Origin: Desulfobacteraceae bacterium
Lineage (GTDB): Bacteria; Desulfobacterota; Desulfobacteria; Desulfobacterales; SURF-7
Length of the DNA stretch: 5,402 bases
Assembly: GCA_030619585.1 (NCBI GenBank)
Contig: JAUXBD010000137.1
Location: 1-5,402 of the forward strand
Direction of reading: 5' to 3'
The translations under genes were made by a program, and so were the position numbers. The notes beneath the pieces were generated by a model. That model was given only the letters and a program-made list of their open reading frames with translations, was not told the origin of the DNA and searched no databases. Of this stretch, positions 1 to 4,587 are shown in pieces. Numbering within the stretch: the stretch's first letter is position 1; each line of letters begins with the position of its first letter.

Positions 1-693
1 GGACCAATTGCCTCGGACAACTTCAAGTCCCTCATATGAATAGATGTCACCGTGATCTGTCTTCATTTTAAGCGAAACACTTTGAGAAGGAGGTAATGTC
101 AGATCAATATTCCCTTCGATGGATGTAAACGCCATAGGCATCTCCGGAGTGATCTCCTTAAATTTTATTAAGATATCACCATCCACGGTTGAGCAGATAG
201 CATAACCTGACACCTGCAGCAGCCGGATCGGTCCGTTGGTATTGTTAACTTCTATTTCCCCCTTCACATCTATCACTTCAATTTCTCCATTATCATACGT
301 TTGCAGGTTTAAGGAAAATTCAAGGGGCACAAGAATTTCAAGATCAACGGTCCGCCGATAAGAATCAGTATGAACCGTAACTTCATTATTCTGTTCTACA
401 ACACTCAGTTCAAGGGAAGAATCTGTAATCCGCTGCCTGCCCCGGCCGGCCTTATCCACTCTATAGCCTGCTTTCACAATGACAGCATTGCCTTTATATC
501 CATTTACACGGATAGACCCTTTATAATGGTTCACCCGTAAAAGGCCCGGCCTTCCGGGCTGCGAGAGCTCGACTCTTGCCCGCTCTTTCTTGCCTGTTTG
601 AGCAACACCAACTTTTGGATAGAGGACAAACAGCAAAAAAAACAGACAGGCAAAGCGGAGAAAACTGTATTTAAAGCATTCTGATAACTTCAT
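1..693 (-). CDS. Exported DUF4097-family protein (putative adhesin-type beta repeat), 3' end cut by window edge
   Basis: 231 codons are visible, reading leftwards from ATG at 693 and still open at position 1. The start is preceded by AAAAGGA (about 697-703). Residues 1-31 look like a signal peptide: MKLSECFKYSFLR, then a hydrophobic core CLFFLLFVLY, and a likely cleavage site after VGVA. The mature part is a series of short beta-strand-like units with recurring pattern (GSIRVNGYKGNAVIVKA, GEIEVIDVKGEIEVNNTNG, TVDGDILIKF, SIEGNIDLTLPP, TDHGDIYSYE). This G-x-I/V repeat is typical of DUF4097 (DUF4098) proteins, which are predicted to form a right-handed beta structure. The molecular function of the family is not established. 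The gene overlaps the end of the upstream HEAT-repeat gene by about 23 bp, so it is translated from the sigma operon and is a likely part of the envelope response it controls. Family assignment is fairly sure; function is not. Confidence 0.8.
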   Translation of the reverse strand, partial: MKLSECFKYSFLRFACLFFLLFVLYPKVGVAQTGKKERARVELSQPGRPGLLRVNHYKGSIRVNGYKGNAVIVKAGYRVDKAGRGRQRITDSSLELSVVEQNNEVTVHTDSYRRTVDLEILVPLEFSLNLQTYDNGEIEVIDVKGEIEVNNTNGPIRLLQVSGYAICSTVDGDILIKFKEITPEMPMAFTSIEGNIDLTLPPSQSVSLKMKTDHGDIYSYEGLEVVRGNWS

Positions 694-1471
694 TGATCCT
701 TTTACGAACCTCATAGTTCAAATCCTTTTTTTCTAATAAGCGTTGGAATTGTGGCACTGACTCTGATTCATTCAGCGAGACCATCAGGTCTGCCAGGGCC
801 AGCTGAACCAGGGGTGACTGCTGCCGGTTGATGGAGCGGATCAACCCCTCCCGCACCGCCGGATTGGCTGTAAATTGGGCCAAAGTTGCCACCGTGACCA
901 GCCTCACATTCACATTGGGGTCATAATTCAATGTCTGCATCAGCGCCCTGACAACCTCAGTGTCCACTTCATTCCAATCATCGACAAGATTAAGAGCTTT
1001 CATTCGTTTTGATGGCGAGGTCTGTTTTAACAGGTTCAGCATCACCATCTCTTTCATTTCTGTGATCTCACCCGTCATCTCTGAAATACGGTTTTTGTAG
1101 CGAACATCCGGTGTTACCCAGGTTCCCAAAGCCCAGCCCAAAATAACAAGGGCAAATGCATAACCCAGTTTCGGAACCAGTCTTTTTTCAGCCTGCTGCC
1201 ACCAGGTGAGGAGCCGTTGGGTCGGAGCAGTTTTATCTCTGGTTGAGGATTGTTCAGACGTCAGCATTTTGTAGAAAGATTCAGTCATCCGGTCACGAGG
1301 CTCGGGTATCCGGACGTCATCAAGAGAAGAATAGAATGCTTTTAGATTCAGAAGTTCTTCTTTGGAATAACCCGCTTCCAGCAATTGTTTTTCGATCTCT
1401 TTTTTATTATCCGGACTGGTATTCTCATCCCAGTAGTCCATTATCAGTGCTTCCATGGGATACTTTTCCAT
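671..1471 (-). CDS. Membrane-anchored HEAT-repeat protein, probable anti-sigma factor
   Basis: 266 residues from ATG at 1471. Residues 1-100 are polar and acidic at first (MEKYPMEALIMDYWDE) and should be cytoplasmic. One transmembrane helix spans about 102-119 (LGYAFALVILGWALGTWV). A charged, coiled-coil-like stretch (NRISEMTGEITEMKEMV) follows at about 128-145. From about 152 to the end there are paired helices of HEAT type (SPSKRMKALNLVDDW, NVNVRLVTVATLAQF, SPLVQLALADLMVSL). I see no zinc-binding HxxxCxxC motif of the classical ZAS anti-sigma fold. A position immediately after an ECF sigma gene, plus one membrane segment, makes an anti-sigma role likely but unproven. A longer reading from GTG at 1480 would overlap the sigma stop as GTGA. 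I prefer the ATG because GGAGAGGTGA sits about 5 bases before it, whereas the GTG has no spacing to a ribosome binding site. Confidence 0.8.
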   Translation of the reverse strand: MEKYPMEALIMDYWDENTSPDNKKEIEKQLLEAGYSKEELLNLKAFYSSLDDVRIPEPRDRMTESFYKMLTSEQSSTRDKTAPTQRLLTWWQQAEKRLVPKLGYAFALVILGWALGTWVTPDVRYKNRISEMTGEITEMKEMVMLNLLKQTSPSKRMKALNLVDDWNEVDTEVVRALMQTLNYDPNVNVRLVTVATLAQFTANPAVREGLIRSINRQQSPLVQLALADLMVSLNESESVPQFQRLLEKKDLNYEVRKRINEVIRML

Positions 1472-1476
1472 AACAC

Positions 1477-2019
1477 TCACCTCTCCAATACACCATAAAT
1501 TTTTTTTAATGATTGTATGGCCCTGAACACACGTGCTTTGATTGTCCCTTCAGGGCTGTTTAATATACTGCCTATCTCTTTATAGGTCAAACCTTGATAC
1601 TTTGACAGGATCAATACCTCCCTTTCATGCGGTTTCAATTGATCCAGCGCCTGCTGCAGAAGCCGTATCTCTTCTTTTTTGATTAACGTCTTATCTGCCA
1701 TATCTTCATATTCATCGACCAATCTATCAACATCATGGTACAGATAGCGGCCATGCTTCCTGTAATAATCAATGGCCAGGTTATGCGCGATCTTGTACAT
1801 CCAGGTCGTGAATTTGCCGGAGCCGTTATAATTCTTTCTGTACTTGAGTATGCGGTAAAAGACATTCTGCACCAGATCCTCACTAACGTCCTGCCTGCCG
1901 CAATAGCGGTAAAAATAGGAAAACAGCGGCATATTATACCTCTCAAAGAGAAGAGCCAGTTTATCTGTCTGCCCTTCATGTACTTTTAACATCAATTCAA
2001 CGTCTGAGGGCAAATTCAC
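1477..2019 (-). CDS. ECF-type RNA polymerase sigma factor (sigma-70 family)
   Basis: 180 residues, the usual size of an ECF sigma factor, with only regions 2 and 4. Region 2 covers about 21-90, with the core-binding helix DLVQNVFYRILKYR (48-61) and the -10 recognition part KFTTWMYKIAHNLAIDYYRK (69-88). A linker follows, then region 4 at about 120-173: LKPHEREVLILSKYQGLTYKEIGSILNSPEGTIKARVFRA, including the helix-turn-helix GLTYKEIG...SPEGTIKARV. It should direct RNA polymerase to envelope-related promoters including its own. The chosen start is GTG at 2019, which keeps the normal N-terminal SDVELMLKVHEG. The GGAG there overlaps that GTG; TTG two codons later (2013) is spaced 5 bases from the same GGAG and is a real alternative. 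The stop lies inside the ribosome binding region of the downstream HEAT-repeat gene, so the two are probably translationally coupled. Confidence 0.93.
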   Translation of the reverse strand: MNLPSDVELMLKVHEGQTDKLALLFERYNMPLFSYFYRYCGRQDVSEDLVQNVFYRILKYRKNYNGSGKFTTWMYKIAHNLAIDYYRKHGRYLYHDVDRLVDEYEDMADKTLIKKEEIRLLQQALDQLKPHEREVLILSKYQGLTYKEIGSILNSPEGTIKARVFRAIQSLKKIYGVLER

Positions 2020-2054
2020 TCCGATAATGCATTTCTTTATATATCCGCTTTCTA

Positions 2055-2077
2055 CAATTCAGCCAGGGGCTCAATTG
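2055..2077. promoter_or_regulatory. 23-nt imperfect inverted repeat in the sigma operon leader
   Basis: The arms CAATTcAGCC and GGCTcAATTG are separated by three bases; nine of ten arm positions pair, with one C/C mismatch. The element lies between the candidate promoter and the sigma start, roughly +20 to +43 of the predicted transcript. It could be a dyad operator for a regulator or a leader hairpin. No T-run follows on the minus strand, so it is not a classical terminator. Confidence 0.4.
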
Positions 2078-2103
2078 TTTACACACTCTGACCATCACTT
2101 CTA

Positions 2104-2112
2104 ATTATATCA
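2104..2112 (-). promoter_or_regulatory. Candidate extended -10 promoter of the sigma operon
   Basis: On the minus strand the bases read TGATATAAT: a perfect TATAAT with TG one base upstream, the extended -10 pattern. No good -35 hexamer is present at 17 bases. It would start transcription near 2097 and give a leader of about 78 nt before the sigma factor gene. The surrounding DNA is A+T-rich, so a chance match is possible. Confidence 0.4.
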
Positions 2113-2117
2113 CTTGA

Positions 2118-2363
2118 AAATATAAAAATGGTTGCAAAAAAGGTAAAGAACCCAAGGTATTTGCTGATGAGATTCTTGGGAAAAAGCTTTTTGATACTCC
2201 TGGTCACAATGTCCTTCGGAAAGAATTTGAAGATGGTTTTTTTATGACAAATATTATTCTGGAGCACTTCGACAACCAGGATCTGATCGAAGTGGTTCGA
2301 AATCCTTTTCAATTTGCCACTCTATATAATAAAGCTGCTGTTCGGGATGGAAACGCACCTTAA
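2118..2363 (+). pseudogene. Startless open frame of 81 codons, probable remnant of an unrecognised gene
   Basis: After a TGA at 2115 the frame stays open to TAA at 2361-2363 and reads as a normal soluble protein, with parts such as GKEPKVFADEILGKKLFDTPG, NVLRKEFEDGFFMTNIILEH and DNQDLIEVVRNPFQFATLYNK. Balanced acidic and basic residues, aromatic positions and codon use look like real coding sequence. The only in-frame ATG is at 2244 and has no ribosome binding site, so the segment is probably the 3' end of a gene whose 5' part is gone. I do not recognise the family. A 77-codon frame on the opposite strand (2079-2312) has a strand-shadow composition and is less convincing. A short intact gene with an unusual start cannot be excluded. 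Confidence 0.35.
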
Positions 2364-2448
2364 TGTTCAGAGAAAGCAATTTTAATAATTCGTGATCTTG
2401 AGAGCAAGTGTTCACTCGTTGAAAACCAAAAAGATAAGAACTAAATAT

Positions 2449-2476
2449 TTGCCTTACTCAGATAAATGGATATTAT
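2449..2476 (+). promoter_or_regulatory. Sigma-70-like promoter of the methyltransferase gene
   Basis: TTGCCT (2449-2454), a 16-base spacer, then TATTAT (2471-2476), which matches TATAAT at five of six positions. Transcription would begin near 2482-2484, giving a leader of about 40 nt. Confidence 0.5.
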
Positions 2477-2482
2477 AAAGGA

Positions 2483-2510
2483 TGAGATAGCAAGCCTCTT
2501 TGCTATCTCA
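2483..2510 (+). promoter_or_regulatory. Perfect 11-bp stem-loop at the predicted 5' end of the methyltransferase mRNA
   Basis: TGAGATAGCAA (2483-2493) and TTGCTATCTCA (2500-2510) are exact complements around a 6-nt loop. The hairpin begins at the predicted transcription start and ends 13 bases before the methyltransferase ATG. No T-run follows, so it is not a terminator. A 5' stabilising hairpin or an operator dyad overlapping the start site are both possible. Confidence 0.55.
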
Positions 2511-2523
2511 AAGAGACCTGGCA

Positions 2524-3162
2524 ATGACTAAAAAACTGCTGGAGCAGATATACAGCTCCACTCCGCTCGAAAAAATACCCTGGCACTCTAAATCTCCGCC
2601 GGCATATTTAAAAACATTTTTTGAGGATCACCTGAGTCAGCCGGATAAAATCCTGGAGCTGGGATGTGGTACTGGTAATTATATAATGTATCTCGCTTCA
2701 AAGGGTTTTAAGGCCGTGGGTGCCGATTTTTCAGAATCTGCCTTGAAAATTGCCAGAGATCTGTCACGGAAAAAAAAGCTGAGCTGTACGTTTGTCCGGG
2801 AGGATGTAACAGAAGATATAACCTCTCTAAAGGATCAATTCGATTTTATCTATGACTGGGAATTGTTACACCACATATATCCAAAAAACAGAGTAAGGTA
2901 TATAAAAAATGTTAAAAAATTACTGAATCCCGGTGGCATTTATCTTTCCGTCTGCTTTAGTGAAAAAAACACGGCTTTCGGCGGTCAGGGAAAATATCGC
3001 GATACACCCCTGGGTACTCGCCTCTACTTCTCTTCTGAAGAGGAATTGAACGATCTTTTTTCCAAATATTTTAAAATCTTTGAGATTAAAACAATTGATA
3101 TACCAGGTAAGCAGAGGCCCCATAAAGCAATCTCTGCGCATCTGCAAAATCCAATCACTTAA
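2524..3162 (+). CDS. Class I SAM-dependent methyltransferase (TPMT/Methyltransf-like fold)
   Basis: 212 residues from ATG at 2524, a normal length for a small Rossmann-fold methyltransferase. The N-terminus EQIYSSTPLEKIPWHSKSPP is the lid region of this subfamily. Motif I LELGCGTGN (44-52) binds S-adenosylmethionine, and the acidic residue after the second strand is D68 in GADFSE. Motif III-type ends at FVREDV (90-95), followed by the post-motif FDFIYDWELLHHI (106-118). The C-terminal SVCFSEK...GGQGKYRDTPLGTRLYFSSEEEL is a conserved block seen in close relatives. The substrate cannot be read from sequence; thiopurine-like or other small-molecule acceptors are guesses. A reading from TTG at 2500 adds eight residues but that codon lies inside the stem-loop arm, so I prefer the ATG. 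AAAGAGA upstream is only a weak ribosome binding site. The gene appears to be monocistronic. Confidence 0.88.
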   Translation: MTKKLLEQIYSSTPLEKIPWHSKSPPAYLKTFFEDHLSQPDKILELGCGTGNYIMYLASKGFKAVGADFSESALKIARDLSRKKKLSCTFVREDVTEDITSLKDQFDFIYDWELLHHIYPKNRVRYIKNVKKLLNPGGIYLSVCFSEKNTAFGGQGKYRDTPLGTRLYFSSEEELNDLFSKYFKIFEIKTIDIPGKQRPHKAISAHLQNPIT

Positions 3163-3184
3163 AACTCTCTTTAAAGATACAAGT

Positions 3185-3241
3185 TTCACCTGGATAATTC
3201 ACGAATCGAGGTTGCCGTAGATGATAAGCGCGGCAGGTGAA
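3185..3241. repeat. Inverted pair TTCACCTG / CAGGTGAA
   Basis: The 8-bp arms (3185-3192 and 3234-3241) are exact complements with 41 bases between them. The pair starts 23 bases after the methyltransferase stop. It is too loosely spaced for a good terminator; it may be chance or part of an old element end. Confidence 0.25.
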
Positions 3242-3254
3242 GCTGTGGTATTTC

Positions 3255-3335
3255 ACTGCATTTTCAGCAGTTAGGGGTAAAACCCTTTCAATATTGGCTT
3301 TTTACAGGCCAATTCTATGAAATTCTCTATTTCAT
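3255..3335. repeat. Four consecutive small hairpins in 81 bases
   Basis: In order: ACTGC/GCAGT (3255-3271, 7-nt loop), AGGG/CCCT (3273-3286, 6-nt loop), ATTGGC/GCCAAT (3293-3313, 9-nt loop) and ATGAAAT/ATTTCAT (3317-3335, 5-nt loop). Each is weak alone, but their back-to-back arrangement is unusual and ends 12 bases before a -35-like TTGACA. A structured RNA or a mobile-element end are possible; I cannot name a known family. Confidence 0.35.
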
Positions 3336-3347
3336 GAGGACTTCTTG

Positions 3348-3377
3348 TTGACAGTATATGTTTTTTCTAGGTAGTAT
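3348..3377 (+). promoter_or_regulatory. Sigma-70-like promoter candidate in the intergenic gap
   Basis: A perfect TTGACA (3348-3353), 18-base spacer, then TAGTAT (3372-3377; four of six -10 positions). It points at the 21-codon frame at 3433 and, further on, the NifX-like gene. Confidence 0.4.
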
Positions 3378-3432
3378 TGTTGATGCGGTAGCGTAAAGGG
3401 TGAAAATTTGCTGAAATTGAGCGGAGATTGTC

Positions 3433-3498
3433 ATGAATAAAAAAACCAACTTTCTATCGTCAAAACAATCTTTGCATCAAGGTGTACACCCAGGGTAA
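3433..3498 (+). CDS. Possible 21-residue small peptide
   Basis: ATG at 3433 is preceded by GCGGAG with about six bases of spacing, and the frame ends in TAA at 3496-3498. The peptide begins MNKKTNFLSSKQ and ends HQGVHPG; it is basic and has no membrane segment or recognisable motif. It lies between a promoter-like sequence (3348-3377) and a terminator-like hairpin (3504-3526). A frame this short appears easily by chance, and another frame across the same bases also looks partly coding. Treat it as a candidate only; it may be the head of a decayed gene. Confidence 0.2.
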   Translation: MNKKTNFLSSKQSLHQGVHPG

Positions 3499-3503
3499 TA
3501 AAT

Positions 3504-3526
3504 ACTCCGGATACAGGGGAGTTTTT
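3504..3526 (+). terminator. Weak rho-independent terminator-like hairpin
   Basis: ACTCC (3504-3508) pairs with GGAGT (3518-3522) around a 9-nt loop, and TTTTT follows directly. The stem is only 5 bp, so termination would be inefficient if it occurs at all. It sits six bases after the stop of the small candidate frame. Confidence 0.3.
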
Positions 3527-3597
3527 CATGTGAAAAAGAAACGGCCCCATATCATTATCAAGAAGGATTGACGGAATTCCAGGTCTATGGGTATACT

Positions 3598-3626
3598 TTG
3601 ACATTGTCTGGCGATTGGCCTAGCAT
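3598..3626 (+). promoter_or_regulatory. Sigma-70-like promoter of the NifX-like gene
   Basis: A perfect TTGACA (3598-3603), an optimal 17-base spacer, then TAGCAT (3621-3626; four of six positions). The predicted start near 3633 leaves a leader of about 34 nt before the coding region. Confidence 0.6.
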
Positions 3627-3655
3627 TAAAGCGTTAAACATAAGTCATGCTGTAT

Positions 3656-3661
3656 AAGGAG
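3656..3661 (+). promoter_or_regulatory. Strong ribosome binding site AAGGAG
   Basis: AAGGAG stands five bases before ATG at 3667. This fixes the start of the NifX-like gene and so confirms that its hydrophobic N-terminus is really translated. Confidence 0.75.
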
Positions 3662-3666
3662 TCATC

Positions 3667-4065
3667 ATGAATAGAATAATGATTCTGTGTGGGGTTCTCC
3701 TGCTGATCGCGTCTGCAGCGGTACCTTCTTCAGGGGCGGCTGGAGTGCCGGCGCTTAAGATCGCAGTTGCCTGTGACGGGGAGACGCTTGAGGCCCAGGT
3801 TGTGAACAAAGGGGCGCGCGGACGATATCTGCAGTTCTTCGATGAGAAAGGGGACCTGTTGGAGGTATGTGAAAATCCTTATTGGGAACAAGTCGGCAGC
3901 GCCGGCGTCAGCTGTGCAGATTTCATCGCGGAGAAGGGCGCTACGGTTTTCGTCGCGGGAATGGTGGGATCCAAGATGGAAGAGGCTTTGGATAGAAATC
4001 AGATCACCTTCAAATCTTTTCAAGGAACAGTAAGTGAGGCGGTGGCATTTGTGATGGACTCATGA
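3667..4065 (+). CDS. Exported NifX/NifB-family (dinitrogenase Fe-Mo cofactor-type) cluster-binding protein
   Basis: 132 residues. Residues 1-26 form a signal peptide: MNRIM, a hydrophobic core ILCGVLLLIASAAV, and a probable cleavage near SSGAAG. The rest (about 30-130) is a complete single domain of the NifX/NifB C-terminal family, which binds iron-sulfur or Fe-Mo cofactor precursors. It starts KIAVACDGETLEAQVVNKGARGRYLQFFDE, then SAGVSCADFIAEKGATVFVAGMVGSKMEEALDRNQI and FQGTVSEAVAFV. Cysteines 36, 68 and 83 are candidate ligands. Cytoplasmic relatives lack a leader, so export is unusual; the periplasmic partner is unknown, and no nif genes are in the window. It has its own promoter and strong ribosome binding site, so it is probably a single-gene transcript. 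The gene is visibly more G+C-rich than its flanks and lies between decayed segments, which suggests arrival by transfer. The family call is firm; the role is not. Confidence 0.85.
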   Translation: MNRIMILCGVLLLIASAAVPSSGAAGVPALKIAVACDGETLEAQVVNKGARGRYLQFFDEKGDLLEVCENPYWEQVGSAGVSCADFIAEKGATVFVAGMVGSKMEEALDRNQITFKSFQGTVSEAVAFVMDS

Positions 4066-4074
4066 CGCCAGCCC

Positions 4075-4097
4075 AGGCTGCTCCCGAGACCCAGCCT
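4075..4097 (+). other. Small stem-loop after the NifX-like gene
   Basis: AGGCTG (4075-4080) and CAGCCT (4092-4097) are exact complements with an 11-nt loop, ten bases after the stop codon. No T-run follows, so it is at best a transcript-end stabiliser. Confidence 0.25.
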
Positions 4098-4118
4098 ATC
4101 CATGATCGGAATGGCTGA

Positions 4119-4223
4119 TATCTTCAGATCGGGTCGGAAAAATTAACGGAAAAAATAGTTGAGATACTCGGGATTGTCATTAACCCTAGGCCAAAGGGAA
4201 GACCACGAAAGCATTTAAAATAG
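4119..4223 (+). pseudogene. C-terminal remnant of an IS200/RAYT-type (Y1) transposase
   Basis: The frame reads YLQIGSEKLTEKIVEIL then GIVINPRPKGRPRKHLK and stops at TAG 4221-4223. The pattern of an amphipathic GSEKxTEKIVEILG helix followed by a basic GRPRK tail is the usual C-terminus of REP-associated/IS200-like tyrosine transposases. The HUH motif and catalytic tyrosine would be much further upstream and are absent. An in-frame TGA at 4116 precedes the piece, and the same frame upstream back to about 4066 may be more eroded coding sequence. The hairpin overlapping its stop codon fits the end of such an element. The protein family call rests on a short tail, so it is likely rather than certain. 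Confidence 0.6.
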
Positions 4224-4239
4224 GATGTGTCCCTATTTT
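4217..4239 (+). repeat. Hairpin at the end of the transposase remnant
   Basis: AAAATAGG (4217-4224) and CCTATTTT (4232-4239) pair over 8 bp around the loop ATGTGTC, with more T residues after. It overlaps the transposase stop codon. Subterminal hairpins are the recognition signals of IS200/IS605 and REP-type elements; with its T-run it may also stop transcription. The ATG in the loop (4225) opens the next reading frame by accident. Confidence 0.55.
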
Positions 4240-4254
4240 TTTCTATTTTTTATT

Positions 4255-4587
4255 TACCTGGTAAATGACAAGCTCTTAGCTCTTGTTCATGAGGCCCGCG
4301 CAGCTTTTCTGGCAGATTTTGATTTTACTGAGATAGACTGCGGCAGTGTTTCTCTTATTATGGCTGATGCAGTCCTTATGTTTCAGGGCGAGGCATATGC
4401 CGGAGATACTTTAAAGTTTGAGGTTGCAGCTGGCGAACCCACCCGCAGCGGATTCCGCCTGTTTTTCCGGATAAGCCGACCTGCAGACAGCCAGAATATC
4501 GCTCTTACTGAGACCGGCATGGTCTGTTATGATTATTCAACCGGAAAAATCAAGCCTCTGCCTGAGGCGGTAAAAAGAATCTTTTAA
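4255..4587 (+). pseudogene. 5'-truncated hot-dog acyl-CoA thioesterase (YbgC/FadM-like)
   Basis: From about 4255 the frame reads YLVNDKLLALVHEARAAFLADF, then IIM-type strand SLIMADAVLMFQGEAYAGDTLKFEVAAG, then FRLFFRISR...NIALTETGMVCYDYSTGKIKPLP, ending VKRIF and TAA (4585-4587). This is the hot-dog thioesterase fold from its central helix to its end, about 110 residues. The family normally has some 35-40 residues more at the front, including the first strand and the D-x-N/x-x-G-H-L catalytic turn; these are missing. The frame is open back to ATG 4225, but that start lies in the transposon hairpin loop and encodes an unrelated FFLFFI stretch. I read this as a gene whose 5' end was replaced when the element inserted or was deleted. 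Without the catalytic aspartate it is unlikely to be active. Confidence 0.7.

Larger units (their letters stand above)
3163..3666. other. 504-bp gap without a recognisable gene; structured, possibly mobile-element debris
   Basis: No frame here gives a recognisable protein. The left half (3185-3335) holds an inverted pair TTCACCTG/CAGGTGAA and four tandem small hairpins. The right half has two good sigma-70-like promoters (3348 and 3598), a 21-codon open frame with a ribosome binding site, and a short terminator-like hairpin. A second frame (about 3437-3571) reads IKKPTFYRQNNLCIKVYTQG and ends KKRPHIIIKKD without a usual start, and could be a decayed 3' gene end. The perfect 10-bp palindrome GGTGTACACC is at 3481-3490. 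Confidence 0.5.

Noticed and set aside
2079..2312. 77-codon open frame on the minus strand with a hydrophobic stretch.
   Set aside because: It lies opposite a more protein-like plus-strand frame, crosses the likely sigma promoter region, matches no family I know and looks like a strand shadow.
2500..2523. TTG at 2500 as start of the methyltransferase.
   Set aside because: It lies in the arm of the stem-loop, has no ribosome binding site, and homologous proteins begin close to the ATG at 2524.
3481..3490. Perfect palindrome GGTGTACACC as an operator.
   Set aside because: It is only 10 bp, stands alone, and is not placed against either promoter; a chance occurrence is plausible.
3615..3640. 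GCGTTAAAC resembles the GTTRRRY core of an integron attC site just before a small cassette-like gene.
   Set aside because: No partner RYYYAAC box with complementary inner arms could be found within about 150 bases upstream, and the match overlaps the promoter spacer and start region; a 7-base match alone is not evidence.
4075..4097. Hairpin after the NifX-like gene as a rho-independent terminator.
   Set aside because: The stem is 6 bp with an 11-nt loop and no T-run follows.
4225..4254. ATG at 4225 as a genuine thioesterase start giving a 120-residue protein.
   Set aside because: The ATG is in the loop of the transposon hairpin, no ribosome binding site precedes it, and the residues before the YLVNDK segment (MCPYFFLFFI) have no counterpart in the family, whose real N-terminus is longer and carries the catalytic turn.
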